Below are positions 11,813-21,701 of a stretch of 64,000 nucleotides of DNA, piece by piece. The translations under genes and the position numbers were made by a program. The DNA is from Candidatus Competibacteraceae bacterium. GTDB taxonomy: Bacteria; Pseudomonadota; Gammaproteobacteria; Competibacterales; Competibacteraceae. Location: NCBI GenBank assembly GCA_003989065.1, contig RXIW01000005.1, positions 1 to 64,000 of the forward strand. Direction: 5' to 3'. The first letter of the stretch is position 1. Each line of letters starts with the position of its first letter. The notes beneath the pieces were generated by a model. It saw only the letters and a list, made by a program, of their open reading frames with translations, ran no database searches and had not been told where the DNA came from.

Positions 11813-12991
11813 TCAGGGCGTGGTCACCCGGTCCTGCAGGTGAATGGCGCGCTCGGCTTCCATCACGATGGCGTAGCTGACCAGGTCATGCACCTTGTAA
11901 ACCATCACCAGACCGGAACGCTCGCCGGGCAGGCGCACAGTGCCACCGGTCACCGGATTGATCACTTCCCGGCCCTTGTTGTAGATGGCGAGCACATGGC
12001 CCGGCTGGATGCCTTCGCGATCGCCCAGATTGATGATGATGCTGCTGTATTGGGTGATCTGGATGAAGTCGGGGTTGAGTTGGGAAATGATGAGGCCGTC
12101 GGTATCCGGTGGGACCGGGTGCGGGTCGAAGTTGTACAGCTCGGCCTCGCTTTCGAAGGGGATCAGACGGTCGCCGGGCTTGATCGGCGAGACGGCGTTG
12201 TGAGTCAAGGTGAAGGTGGCCGGATCGCCGTCCTTTTCCAGGATCGCTTCGCCCAGATAGATGCCGACAGTGCCCAGGTAGCGGTCCGATCCGGGTTCGC
12301 GCAGCTCGTCGCCGATGCGGAACACCCGGTAGCGCGACTGGTCTGACGTGGCGCCGCGCACGTAAACCCGGCTACCATTGGCGTAGACCAGTCGGCTGTC
12401 GTCGTCGGCCACGATGTAGGGGGCTTGTTGCCACTGGGCATCGCTCAGGATGATGGCGCGGGTCAGGAACGACTCGATGGCGTCGCGGGGCACCGGGGGA
12501 ATCGGTTGCGTCAGTGTTTCGGTCCGCACCTGCGGCGACACTTTGAGCAGCGGCACCTCTTCGTTCTGGGCGACTTCGAGCTGGGGCTTGCCGTTGGCGT
12601 CATAGCTGAATTTGAGGACATCGCCTGGATAGATCCGGTTGGGATTGCGGATCTGGGGATTCTGCCGCCAGATTTCCCGCCACTGCCAGGGGTGCTGGAG
12701 GAACCGTCGAGCGATGCTCCACAGGGTGTCGCCGGGCGCGACCGTATAGGTCTGGGGATGGTCGGGGCGTAACGCAACCGCTGGGGCTTGATCTGGCGCT
12801 TGGCTGGAACCGGCAAGAGGAGGAGGCGCGGTTCCCGCTGCAGGCGGCCCCGCGACGCGAGGCGGTTCGCCTGGAGGCGCGGCGGAAGATTCGGGCTGAG
12901 GGGGAGGCGTTTGGGCGCATGCCCACAGCAGGACCGTCGTCGCCAGCGACAGGACGATCCGGGGGTGCCTTGAGGAACGCGTGATGTTCAT
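11813..12991 (-). CDS. LysM-domain envelope lipoprotein
   Basis: 392 aa. An N-terminal hydrophobic stretch (12-24) ends in a lipobox-like LWAC with C25, suggesting a lipoprotein. A Pro-rich linker (27-75) follows, then a LysM peptidoglycan-binding domain (about 78-130, YTVAPGDTLWSIARR). The remaining ~260 residues are the beta-rich domain found in the LysM proteins that precede dprA in many gammaproteobacteria. It is divergent from def, 149 nt away. The role at the cell wall is inferred and no catalytic motif is evident. Confidence 0.87.
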   Translation of the reverse strand: MNITRSSRHPRIVLSLATTVLLWACAQTPPPQPESSAAPPGEPPRVAGPPAAGTAPPPLAGSSQAPDQAPAVALRPDHPQTYTVAPGDTLWSIARRFLQHPWQWREIWRQNPQIRNPNRIYPGDVLKFSYDANGKPQLEVAQNEEVPLLKVSPQVRTETLTQPIPPVPRDAIESFLTRAIILSDAQWQQAPYIVADDDSRLVYANGSRVYVRGATSDQSRYRVFRIGDELREPGSDRYLGTVGIYLGEAILEKDGDPATFTLTHNAVSPIKPGDRLIPFESEAELYNFDPHPVPPDTDGLIISQLNPDFIQITQYSSIIINLGDREGIQPGHVLAIYNKGREVINPVTGGTVRLPGERSGLVMVYKVHDLVSYAIVMEAERAIHLQDRVTTP

Positions 12992-13140
12992 GGTCCTTGC
13001 TCATCCTCTGGAGGAACGGTCAGGAGTGCAGCGGGTCACCCCCATTCGCACAAAGTATAGCCCCCGCGACGGGGTTTCTCGTATGATTTCCACCAACGAA
13101 CGACAGTCGAATGAGAAATGAAGGCGTTCGCGGAGCAATC

Positions 13141-13650
13141 ATGGCACGACTGAATATATTGCATTATCCCGATCCCCGGCTGCGCAAGCCAGCGTTACCG
13201 GTGGAAACCGTCGATGACAGTGTGCGCGCGCTGGTGGCTGATATGCTGGAGACCATGTATGCGGCACCGGGCATCGGCTTGGCCGCAACCCAGGTCAACG
13301 TCCAGAAGCGTGTGATCGTGATGGATGTGTCCGAAGACAAGGATCAGCCGCTGGTCTTCATCAATCCAACCTTGCTGGAGCGGGACGGAGAGAACGACAT
13401 GGAGGAGGGCTGTCTGTCGGTGCCCGGGTTCTACGAGACCGTTCGCCGAGCCGCGCGGATTCGAGTCAGCGCCCTCGATCGCGATGGCGAGCCGTTCGAG
13501 TTGGATGCCAGCGGCCTGTTGGCGGTATGCGTCCAGCACGAGATGGATCATCTGGATGGCAAGCTGTTCGTCGATTACCTGTCGGCATTGAAGCGCGACC
13601 GCATTCGCAAGAAGCTGGAGAAGCAGGCTCGGCTCGAATCGCGCCCGTGA
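13141..13650 (+). CDS. def: Peptide deformylase
   Basis: 169 aa from ATG 13141 ([15 protein letters not shown]); the open frame upstream adds ten non-conserved residues. It removes the formyl group from the initiator Met of new proteins. All three motifs are present: GIGLAATQV (44-52), EGCLSVP (89-95) with metal ligand C91, and QHEMDHLDG (132-140) with ligands H133/H137 and catalytic E134. It is first in a plus-strand run def-fmt-rsmB, coupling formyl removal with fmt, which adds the formyl group. Confidence 0.97.
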   Translation: MARLNILHYPDPRLRKPALPVETVDDSVRALVADMLETMYAAPGIGLAATQVNVQKRVIVMDVSEDKDQPLVFINPTLLERDGENDMEEGCLSVPGFYETVRRAARIRVSALDRDGEPFELDASGLLAVCVQHEMDHLDGKLFVDYLSALKRDRIRKKLEKQARLESRP

Positions 13651-13750
13651 GTATGAACAGGACCGATTCGTTCGACCCCGCGCTGTCGTCAGCGCCCCAC
13701 GCGGTTCCCCCGTTCATGGGGCGGGCTGCCCGATCCGATTCCTGCTTGTC

Positions 13751-14701
13751 ATGATGACCGCTGTGCCGCGTCTGATTTTCGCGGGGACTCCCGAGTTCGC
13801 CGTGCCGAGTCTGGAAGCCTTGCTGGCTGCCGGCTATCCGCCCGTCGCCGTTTATACTCAGCCGGATCGACCGGCTGGCCGTGGTCGCCAGCTGCGCGCC
13901 AGCCCGGTGAAAGCGCGCGCGCTGGTCGCTGACATCCCGGTGCTCCAACCGGCCTCCTTGCGCGATGCCGCCGTGCAGGCCGAACTGGCGGCGTTGACGC
14001 CGGATCTGCTGGTGGTGGCGGCCTACGGCCTGATCCTGCCACCCGCGGTGCTGGCCATTCCCCGCCTGGGTTGCGTCAACGTCCATGCCTCGCTGCTGCC
14101 GCGCTGGCGCGGAGCCGCGCCGATCCAGCGGGCCATCCTGGCCGGCGATGGCGAGAGCGGCGTTTGCATCATGCGCATGGAAGCTGGCTTGGACACCGGA
14201 CCGGTGTACGCCCGCGCATCCTGCCCGATTTCGCGCGGAACGACTGGCGGCGAATTGCACGATCGATTGGCGGTCTTGGGGGCGACCACCCTGCAGGCCG
14301 TATTGCCGGATGTGCTGGCAGGTCGACTGATTCCGGAATCGCAGGATGACGCCTTCGTCACCTACGCGGCCAAGCTGGAAAAAGCCGAAGCCGAGCTGGA
14401 CTGGAATCGTCCGGCATTGGAGCTGGAGCGGCAGATTCTGGCGTTCAACCCATACCCCGTGGCCCAAACCCGGCTGGCCGGGCAGGTGTTGCGGATCTGG
14501 CGAGCCTGGGCCGAGCCGGAGGCGATCGCGACCGCGCCACCGGGCATGGTGCTGGATGATGACCCGGCCGGCGTCGCCGTCGCTACCGGTTCCGGCGTGT
14601 TGCGCCTGACCGAAGTGCAACTGCCCAATGCCCGGCCGCTGCCGGTTGCGGCGTTCCTGAACGCGCGCCGCCTGGCTGGCCAGCGACTGGGCGCGGCATG
14701 A
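13751..14701 (+). CDS. fmt: Methionyl-tRNA formyltransferase
   Basis: 316 aa. It transfers formyl from 10-formyl-THF to Met-tRNAfMet. The N-terminal domain has [12 protein letters not shown] (10-21) and the folate/active-site stretch [12 protein letters not shown] (110-121) containing N110 and H112, with D148 in AGLDTGPVY. The C-terminal OB-like domain begins near residue 205. The stop overlaps the rsmB start in an ATGA, so the two are translationally coupled. Two adjacent ATGs (13751, 13754) could both serve as start. Confidence 0.97.
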   Translation: MMTAVPRLIFAGTPEFAVPSLEALLAAGYPPVAVYTQPDRPAGRGRQLRASPVKARALVADIPVLQPASLRDAAVQAELAALTPDLLVVAAYGLILPPAVLAIPRLGCVNVHASLLPRWRGAAPIQRAILAGDGESGVCIMRMEAGLDTGPVYARASCPISRGTTGGELHDRLAVLGATTLQAVLPDVLAGRLIPESQDDAFVTYAAKLEKAEAELDWNRPALELERQILAFNPYPVAQTRLAGQVLRIWRAWAEPEAIATAPPGMVLDDDPAGVAVATGSGVLRLTEVQLPNARPLPVAAFLNARRLAGQRLGAA

Positions 14702-16014
14702 GCGTTCGTGCGAGCGCCGCACGGGCGCTGGGTCGGGTGTTGGGAGACGGACAGTCGCTGGCGGCAGTATTGCCGCCTCTGTTGGCCGAAGTCGACGCAC
14801 GGGACCGCAGCCTGTTGCAGGAGCTGTGCTATGGCGTTTGCCGCTGGCAGCCGCAGTTGCAGACCCTGCTGGACGCCCTGCTGGAGCGGCCGCTGGCGCC
14901 GAACGAATCGATGGTGCGGGCCTTGCTGCTGGTCGGGCTCTACCAGTTGTGGCATTTACGCATCCCCGAGCATGCGGCGGTGGCCGAAACCGTCGCTGCC
15001 GCCCGCCTGCTACGCCGGCCGTGGGCCGTAGGGTTGACCAATGCGGTGTTGCGAGCGGCTCTGCGTCGCCGTGCGGAACTGGTGGCTCGGCTGGAGCAGG
15101 ACGAGGTCGCCCGAACCGCGCATCCGCGCTGGCTGTTGGACCGGCTTCGCCATGACTGGCCCGCTGACGCGTCCGAAATCCTGGCCGCCAACAACACTCG
15201 ACCGCCGCTTGTCTTGCGCGTCAATCGCCGCCATGGTCAGCGCGAAGCCTATCGGGCGCAGTTGGCGGCCGCGGGCTGGGAGGCGCAACCGGTGGCGGAA
15301 ACGGATAGCGCCTTGTCGTTGGACGAATCGACCGAGCCGACCCGCTTGCCGGGGTTCGCCGAGGGGTGGGTGACGGTGCAGGACGCTGGCGCGCAGCTGG
15401 CGGCGGCGTTGCTCGATCCGCAGACGGGCATGCGGGTGCTGGATGCTTGCGCCGCGCCCGGCGGCAAGACCGGACATCTGCTGGAATACGGGTCGGCGCT
15501 GGATTTGACCGCACTCGATCAGGACGCCGAACGCTTGGCGCGGGTGCGGGAGCAATTGGATCGACTGCGTCTGCCCGCTCGCTTGATTGTTGGCGATGCC
15601 CGGCGACCGGTCGACTGGTGGGACGGCGCTCCGTACGACCGGATCCTGGTGGATGCGCCCTGCTCCGGCATCGGCGTGATCCGTCGCCACCCCGATATCA
15701 AGCTGCTGCGACGCGAAAGCGACATCGCCGCGCTGGCCGAACGCCAAAGCGCCATCCTCGCCGGTCTGTGGCCGCTGTTGCGACCGGGCGGACGCTTGCT
15801 GTACGTGACGTGCTCAGTGCTGCGCCGGGAGAATGAGCAGGTGGTGGCCGGTTTTCTCGCTGCCCATCCGGATGCCGTCGAGCAGCCGATCGTGGCCCGC
15901 TGGGGCCGACCGGCGGGTCACGGGCGGCAGATCCTGCCCGGCGAGGGCGGTATGGACGGGTTCTATTACGCTCGCCTGGACAAGCGGCCGGGCGGGGCGG
16001 GGGTGGCCGCATGA
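14698..16014 (+). CDS. rsmB: 16S rRNA m5C967 methyltransferase RsmB (Sun/Fmu)
   Basis: 438 aa. An N-terminal NusB-like RNA-binding domain (about 1-135) precedes a SAM-dependent m5C methyltransferase domain. SAM motif I is [13 protein letters not shown] (248-260). The two catalytic cysteines are C322 in DAPCSGIG and C372 in YVTCS, as expected for RNA m5C enzymes. It overlaps fmt by 4 nt upstream and the DUF4390 gene by 4 nt downstream. Confidence 0.96.
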   Translation: MSVRASAARALGRVLGDGQSLAAVLPPLLAEVDARDRSLLQELCYGVCRWQPQLQTLLDALLERPLAPNESMVRALLLVGLYQLWHLRIPEHAAVAETVAAARLLRRPWAVGLTNAVLRAALRRRAELVARLEQDEVARTAHPRWLLDRLRHDWPADASEILAANNTRPPLVLRVNRRHGQREAYRAQLAAAGWEAQPVAETDSALSLDESTEPTRLPGFAEGWVTVQDAGAQLAAALLDPQTGMRVLDACAAPGGKTGHLLEYGSALDLTALDQDAERLARVREQLDRLRLPARLIVGDARRPVDWWDGAPYDRILVDAPCSGIGVIRRHPDIKLLRRESDIAALAERQSAILAGLWPLLRPGGRLLYVTCSVLRRENEQVVAGFLAAHPDAVEQPIVARWGRPAGHGRQILPGEGGMDGFYYARLDKRPGGAGVAA

Positions 16015-16592
16015 GGGCCGAGCGAGCAAGCAGGTGCAGGTGGTCGATGCGCGTCATCTGCGGTCTGATCTTGTGCTGGGGCCTGCTGGGCGCCGTTGGC
16101 GCGTGGGCAGCCGGTTTCGATGTGGTCAAAGCCTCTACCCAGCTGGAAAAAGGCGTTTACCGGCTGAATGCTCAGATCGAATATCGGCTGAGCGCACCGG
16201 CGCTGGATGCCTTGCAGAACGGCGTGCCGCTGACCATTGAGCTGGAAATGGAAGTGCTGAAGCATCGCCCCTGGCTGTGGGACGAGAAGGTGTACTCGCT
16301 GAATCAACGCTATCGCCTGGAGTATCACACCCTCAGTCGGCAATATCTGGTGAACAATCTCAATAGTGGCGAGCGCCGTGGTTTTCCAACGCGGAGCGGG
16401 GCTTTGCAATTCATGGGAGAAGTGAGCAATTTCCCGCTTCTCGATCAGGGGCTGTTGACGCCGGGAGAGCAGTATGACGGTGGGCTGCGGGTCAGGCTCG
16501 ATATCGAGGCGCTGCCGGCGCCGTTGCGGTTGATGGCCTATTTCTCCGACGACTGGCGGCTGGTCAGCGAGTGGTACATATGGCCGCTCTGA
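16011..16592 (+). CDS. DUF4390 exported protein
   Basis: 193 aa with a signal peptide: a basic start, a hydrophobic core VICGLILCWGLLGAVGAWA (14-32) and a likely AWA cleavage site. The mature part is beta-rich with the DUF4390 pattern L.L.IE.EV...R.W and a C-terminal FSDDWRLVSEW. Its function is unknown. The family is almost always encoded between rsmB and an NtrY-type kinase, which hints at a role in envelope sensing for that kinase. That link is only inference. It overlaps both neighbours. Confidence 0.85.
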   Translation: MRAERASRCRWSMRVICGLILCWGLLGAVGAWAAGFDVVKASTQLEKGVYRLNAQIEYRLSAPALDALQNGVPLTIELEMEVLKHRPWLWDEKVYSLNQRYRLEYHTLSRQYLVNNLNSGERRGFPTRSGALQFMGEVSNFPLLDQGLLTPGEQYDGGLRVRLDIEALPAPLRLMAYFSDDWRLVSEWYIWPL

Positions 16593-18808
16593 TCCATCGC
16601 TTTGCCAGAGGTCAGAGCCTGCTCCTGACGATGCTGTTGCTGGGGTTGCTGCTAGTGATCCTGGTGTTGATGGGGCGTGCCACCACCAACTCGACCAAGT
16701 TCAGCCAGATGTATTCCTGGTTGCTGTTGGTCTGCACGATCGGTCTGGGGGCGCTGGCCATCCTGATCCTCTACAACCTGGTCGAGCTGGTGCGCCGCTA
16801 CCGTCGACAGGTGCCCGGCACCCGTCTGACCCTGCGCCTGAGTGGCATCTTCGCCGTGCTGGCCATCGTGCCGGTCGCGCTGGTGTACGGCTTCTCCCTG
16901 CATTTCCTGCAGCGCGGCATCGACAGTTGGTTCGACGTCCAGGTCGATCGTGGTCTCGAGGACGCCCTGGAGTTGAGCCGGACCGCGCTCGATCTGCGGA
17001 TGCGTGAGGTGCTCAAGCAGACCTTGAAGATCTCGGACAACATCGCCGAGTCCGACAGCGATCAGATCAGCCGCCGCCTGGACGACCTGCTCGATCTCAG
17101 CGACGCCTCCGAACTCACCCTGTTTGGTTGGGGAGGGCAGATCATCGCCACGGCCGCCGTCGATCCTTCCCTGGTGTTGCCGCCGCCGCCACCGCCGGAC
17201 ACCGTGGTTCTGCAAGTGCGGCAAGGCCACAATTACGTTGGCCTGGAGCCGATCCACGATGCCGGTTTTCACATCCGCGTGGTAGTGGAAGTGCCGGCGA
17301 GTGGCGGCAACGAAGAACGTCTGTTGCAGGCGCTGTTTCCGGTGACCGACCGGCTCAGCCTGCTGGCCGACGCTGTGCAGGCGGCGTTCGACAGTTATCG
17401 GGAACTGATCTTCTTGCGCGCGCCGCTCAAGGCCAGCTTTACCCTCACCTTGTCGCTGGCGCTGCTGCTGGCGGTCCTGGCGGCATTCTGGGCGGCGTTC
17501 TATACCGCTCGCCGGATGGTGCAGCCATTGCGAGAGCTGGCCGAGGGGACCGAAGCGGTGGCCGCCGGCCAGTTTGGTCGGCAACTGACCCGCGCCAGCA
17601 GCGACGAGCTGGGGTTTCTGGTGGAATCCTTCAACCAGATGACCCGTAACCTGGCCCAGGCCCGCGACGAGGCCCAGCGCAGTCAGGAGCAGGTCGAGGG
17701 GCAGCGCGCCTACTTGGAAACGGTGCTGGCGCGCCTGTCCTCGGGCGTGGTGACCATCGATCAGGCCGGGCGGCTGCAAACCTGCAATGCCGCCGCCAGC
17801 CAGATTCTCGGCGTGGATTTGCAAGCGTTCATCGGGATCGAGAGCCGACAGATCGCCGTTGCGCACCCGGTCCTGGAGGATTTGATCGAGGTGATCGGTC
17901 CTCAGCTGACCCTGACCGGCGACTGGCGGCAGGAGATCGCCTGGTTCAGCGGCAACGGCCGGCGTATCCTGATGTGCCGTGGTAGTTCGTTGCCAGATGC
18001 GGTTGGCTTGCGTGGGGGCCATGTCATCGTGTTCGACGACATCACCCACCTGATGCAGGCCGAGCGTAACGCCGCCTGGGCCGAGGTGGCGCGTCGGCTG
18101 GCGCACGAAATCAAGAATCCCCTGACGCCGATCCAGCTTGCCGCGGAACGCATCCGCCACAAGTATCTCAAACAACTCGACGAGGAGCAGGGTAAGATAC
18201 TGGATCGTGGGACGCACACCATCATCCAGCAGGTGCAGGCGATGAAGGACATGGTGGATGCTTTCAACGAGTATGCCCGTCCGCCGCGCCTGCAGCTGGC
18301 GCCGCTCGAACTGAACGAGTTTGTAACCGAAGTGCTTTATCTTTATCGGGACTACCCGGCCGGTGTCGAGATCAAGCTGGATCTGACGCGGGAACCGCTG
18401 CAGATCAATGCCGACAAGGGCCGTTTGCGGCAATTGCTGCACAATCTGGTCAAGAATGCCATCGAGGCGATCCGCGACGGCCACGGTTCGACTCTGTGGA
18501 TCAAGACCCGTCGCGAGCACGTGACCGGAGCCGATTGCGCCGAACTGATCGTGCGCGACGATGGCCCCGGTTTCCCCTCCAACATCCTGGCCAGCGCTTT
18601 TGAGCCCTATGTCACTACCAAACCCAAAGGGACCGGACTAGGATTGGCGATCGTCAAGAAAATCGTTGAAGAACATGGTGGTTGGATTCAATTGGAAGCG
18701 CCGGTGGAAGGCGGAGCCCGGATCGTGATCCGGTTGCCGTTCCACCATGAGGACGTTGCGTCGTCAGCCGCGCCTGCCGTTCCCGCCGTGCTGGCAAATA
18801 CCGAATAA
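16580..18808 (+). CDS. NtrY-like sensor histidine kinase
   Basis: 742 aa from ATG 16580; a GTG three codons upstream is possible. Three N-terminal membrane helices (about 10-95), an extracytoplasmic loop (100-270) and a further helix (280-305) are followed by HAMP (306-360), a PAS domain (about 375-490), HisKA and HATPase. The phosphoacceptor motif is HEIKNPLTP. N-box NLVKNAIEAI and G-boxes DDGPGF and GTGLGLAIVKK are intact, so it should be active. It overlaps the DUF4390 gene by 13 nt and ends 9 nt before its regulator. The signal sensed is not evident. Confidence 0.92.
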   Translation: MAALIHRFARGQSLLLTMLLLGLLLVILVLMGRATTNSTKFSQMYSWLLLVCTIGLGALAILILYNLVELVRRYRRQVPGTRLTLRLSGIFAVLAIVPVALVYGFSLHFLQRGIDSWFDVQVDRGLEDALELSRTALDLRMREVLKQTLKISDNIAESDSDQISRRLDDLLDLSDASELTLFGWGGQIIATAAVDPSLVLPPPPPPDTVVLQVRQGHNYVGLEPIHDAGFHIRVVVEVPASGGNEERLLQALFPVTDRLSLLADAVQAAFDSYRELIFLRAPLKASFTLTLSLALLLAVLAAFWAAFYTARRMVQPLRELAEGTEAVAAGQFGRQLTRASSDELGFLVESFNQMTRNLAQARDEAQRSQEQVEGQRAYLETVLARLSSGVVTIDQAGRLQTCNAAASQILGVDLQAFIGIESRQIAVAHPVLEDLIEVIGPQLTLTGDWRQEIAWFSGNGRRILMCRGSSLPDAVGLRGGHVIVFDDITHLMQAERNAAWAEVARRLAHEIKNPLTPIQLAAERIRHKYLKQLDEEQGKILDRGTHTIIQQVQAMKDMVDAFNEYARPPRLQLAPLELNEFVTEVLYLYRDYPAGVEIKLDLTREPLQINADKGRLRQLLHNLVKNAIEAIRDGHGSTLWIKTRREHVTGADCAELIVRDDGPGFPSNILASAFEPYVTTKPKGTGLGLAIVKKIVEEHGGWIQLEAPVEGGARIVIRLPFHHEDVASSAAPAVPAVLANTE

Positions 18809-18817
18809 GGAGACCGG

Positions 18818-20188
18818 ATGAGCGCCTCTTATATTCTGGTCGTCGATGACGAGCCGGACATTCGCGACTTGGTAAAGGAAATCCTGGAGGACGAGGGTTA
18901 TGTGGTGGCGATCGCCGAGAACGCCGCCGCCGCCCGTGAAGCGCGCCGCGCCCAGCGGCCCGACCTGATCCTGCTGGATATCTGGATGCCCGACACCGAC
19001 GGCATCTCACTGCTCAAGGAATGGAGCGAGGGCGATCATCTACCCTGTCCGGTGATCATGATGTCCGGACACGGTACGGTCGAGACCGCAGTCGAGGCCA
19101 CCCGGCTGGGCGCCTACGATTTCATCGAAAAACCGCTGTCCATGGCCAAGCTGCTGCTGACCGTGGAGCGGGCCCTGGAAGCCGACCGGCTGGCGCGCGA
19201 AAACCAGAATCTGCGTCGCCAGCAGCGCATCGTGTCCGAACCGGTCGGGCGCAGCGATGTGGTGCAGCGGTTGCGGGCGCAGGTCCTGCGGATCGCTCAG
19301 CACGACGCGCCGGTCTTGATCTTCGGCGAGCCGGGCACCGGCAAGGAAGTCTATGCCCGCTTCCTGCATATCCACAGCCCGCGCCGCATCGGTCCGTTCG
19401 TGGATGTCGGGGTCGGCTCCATCGCCCGAGAGAACGCCAGTCTGGAACTGTTCGGCTCCGAACAGGGCGAGCGGATCCATTACGGTCGCCTGGAGCAGGC
19501 CAGCGGCGGCACGCTGTTCCTCGACGAACTGGCCGATATGGACTCCGAGGCGCAGGCCAAGCTGGCCAGCACCCTGGAAAGCGGCTCGTTTTTGCGCATC
19601 GGCGGCAAGGAGCCGGTGCGGGTGAACGTGCGGGTGGCTGCCGCTACCCACCGCGACCTGGAGCAGGAAGTGGCGCTCGGCCGATTCCGCGAGGACCTGT
19701 ATTACCAACTCAACGTGGTGCCGATCAAACTGCCGCCGCTGCGCGATCACATCGAGGATGTGCCCGAGCTGCTCAACTTCTACATCAACTATTTCGTCGA
19801 CCAGGAGGGGCTGATCTACCGCCACTTTACCCTGGCGGCTCAGAATCGGCTGCGCAACTATGCCTGGCCCGGCAACATCCGCGAACTCAAGAACCTGGTG
19901 CAGCGCTTGCTGATCCTGGGGGGCGAAGAGGAGATTTCGCTGGAGGAAGTGGATGCTGCGGTGCGGGGGGCTACCACCGCCAAAACCCAGGATGCCGGCA
20001 GTATTCCGTTGAATTTGCCGCTGCGTGAGGCTCGTGAGCAATTCGAGCGCACCTACCTGATGCAGCAATTCCGCGAATGCGAGGGCAATGTGGCGCGTCT
20101 GGCCGAACGGGTGGGCATGGAGCGGACCAACCTGTATCGCAAATTGCGCGCCTTGGGCATCGATCCCAAGAAAGCCTTGGACGAGTGA
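18818..20188 (+). CDS. NtrX-like response regulator (AAA+, Fis-type HTH), no GAFTGA
   Basis: 456 aa. The receiver domain (1-120) has phosphoacceptor D54 in LLDIWMPD. The AAA+ domain has Walker A GEPGTGKE (170-177) and Walker B LFLDEL (233-238). A Fis-type helix-turn-helix ends the protein (about 410-450, CEGNVARLAERVGM). The loop that carries GAFTGA in sigma-54 activators reads SEQGERIHYG (214-223), so contact with sigma-54 is doubtful. Several NtrX-type regulators also lack the motif. It sits directly after its kinase and 10 nt before trkA. Confidence 0.92.
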   Translation: MSASYILVVDDEPDIRDLVKEILEDEGYVVAIAENAAAAREARRAQRPDLILLDIWMPDTDGISLLKEWSEGDHLPCPVIMMSGHGTVETAVEATRLGAYDFIEKPLSMAKLLLTVERALEADRLARENQNLRRQQRIVSEPVGRSDVVQRLRAQVLRIAQHDAPVLIFGEPGTGKEVYARFLHIHSPRRIGPFVDVGVGSIARENASLELFGSEQGERIHYGRLEQASGGTLFLDELADMDSEAQAKLASTLESGSFLRIGGKEPVRVNVRVAAATHRDLEQEVALGRFREDLYYQLNVVPIKLPPLRDHIEDVPELLNFYINYFVDQEGLIYRHFTLAAQNRLRNYAWPGNIRELKNLVQRLLILGGEEEISLEEVDAAVRGATTAKTQDAGSIPLNLPLREAREQFERTYLMQQFRECEGNVARLAERVGMERTNLYRKLRALGIDPKKALDE

Positions 20189-20198
20189 GGGCTATCGA

Positions 20199-21578
20199 TT
20201 GAAAATCGTCATACTCGGTGCGGGTCAGGTTGGGGGGTCGGTGGCGCATATCTTGGCCAGCGAGGCCAATGATGTGACGGTGGTGGACATCAATGCCGAG
20301 CGGCTACAAGCGCTGCAGGATCGGTTGGATCTGCGCACCGTGTGCGGTCCCGCCTCGTATCCCGATGTGTTGGAACAGGCCGGCATCGCCGATGCCGACA
20401 TGCTGATCGCGCTGACCGACAGTGACGAATCCAACATGGTCGCCTGCCAGATCGCCTATACCCTGTTCAACACCCCGACTCGGATCGCTCGGATTCGGGC
20501 CGGCAGCTATTTCACCTATCAGAGCCGCTTGTTCAAGGACGAGGGCTTGCCGATCGATGTGCTGATCAGCCCTGAACAGCTGGTGACCGACTACATTCGC
20601 CGCATCATCGAGCATCCAGGGGCTTTGCAGGTGCTGGACTTCGCCGAAGGCCAGGTCCGATTGGTCGGCGTCAAAGCCTACGAGGGCAGCACCCTGATCG
20701 GCCAGGCTCTGCGCACCCTGCCAAATCGCATGCCGGGCATCGAAACGCGGGTGGCGGCCATCTTCCGCCAGGGCAGCGCGATCGTGCCGGAAGGCGGCAC
20801 CGTGATCGAGCCGGAAGACGAGGTGTTCTTCATCGCCGCCCGCAAGAATACACGGGCCATCGTCAGCGAATTGCGCAAACTGGACAAGATGGTCAAGCGC
20901 ATCATCATCGCTGGTGGCGGCCATATCGGCGCTCGCTTGGCGCAGAGCTTGGAAGAACGCTTCCAGGTCAAGGTGATCGAGCGCAATCCCGTCATGGCCC
21001 GGCGCTTGTCAGAGCAGCTGAGCCGGGCCATCGTACTGCAGGGCGACGCTGCCGACGAAAATCTGCTGCGGCAGGAAAACATCGAGCATGTGGATGTCTA
21101 CTGCGCGGTCACCAACGACGACGAGGCCAACATCCTGTCGGCGATGCAGGCCAAGCGCATGGGCGCGCGCAAGGTGATGGCGCTGATCAATCTGGTCTCC
21201 TACGTCGATCTGGTCGAGTCCTCCGGCATCATCGACATCGCCATTTCGCCGCAGCAGGCAACCATCGGCAGCCTGCTGACCCATGTCCGCCGCGGCGATG
21301 TGGCTAAGGTCCACTCCCTGCGCCGGGGTGCGGCCGAAGCCATCGAGGCGGTGGCGCACGGCGACTACAAATCCTCGAAGGTGGTGGGACGGCGGGTCGA
21401 GGAAATTCGCCTGCCGCATGGCGCCACTATCGGGGCCATCGCTCGGAACGACGAGGTGCTCATTTGCCACCACGATACCGTGATCGAAGCCGACGACCAC
21501 GTCATCCTGTTTCTGGTGGACAAGAAGCAGGTGCCTGAGGTCGAACGTTTGTTTGCGGTGGGGGCCACCTTCCTGTAG
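20199..21578 (+). CDS. trkA: Trk potassium uptake protein TrkA
   Basis: 459 aa from a TTG start at 20199, matching the E. coli length (458); an upstream frame extension overlaps the regulator and is not used. It is the cytosolic NAD-binding regulatory subunit of the Trk K+ channel TrkH/G. Two RCK units are present, each a Rossmann fold plus TrkA_C: ILGAGQVGGSVA near residue 5 and IIAGGGHIGARLA near residue 235. No trkH is in the window. It closes the rsmB-ntrYX operon, a common arrangement. Confidence 0.95.
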   Translation: MKIVILGAGQVGGSVAHILASEANDVTVVDINAERLQALQDRLDLRTVCGPASYPDVLEQAGIADADMLIALTDSDESNMVACQIAYTLFNTPTRIARIRAGSYFTYQSRLFKDEGLPIDVLISPEQLVTDYIRRIIEHPGALQVLDFAEGQVRLVGVKAYEGSTLIGQALRTLPNRMPGIETRVAAIFRQGSAIVPEGGTVIEPEDEVFFIAARKNTRAIVSELRKLDKMVKRIIIAGGGHIGARLAQSLEERFQVKVIERNPVMARRLSEQLSRAIVLQGDAADENLLRQENIEHVDVYCAVTNDDEANILSAMQAKRMGARKVMALINLVSYVDLVESSGIIDIAISPQQATIGSLLTHVRRGDVAKVHSLRRGAAEAIEAVAHGDYKSSKVVGRRVEEIRLPHGATIGAIARNDEVLICHHDTVIEADDHVILFLVDKKQVPEVERLFAVGATFL

Positions 21579-21701
21579 TCCGATGCGGTCGCCGCTTCCC
21601 GATGCTAAAAATGCTAAAATCGACCGATTCCAATTCCAAACCGAGGGGCGTCGCCCCCGCTTACATTCCCAGAACCACCAGGCGTTGACAGGACCCCGAC
21701 C

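Noticed and set aside
16652-18520. 622-aa open frame antisense to the sensor kinase
   Set aside because: It is the complement of an intact histidine kinase with all motifs. The antisense product is rich in His, Gln, Arg and Asp as expected from GC-rich codon mirroring, and has no start context or known domain.
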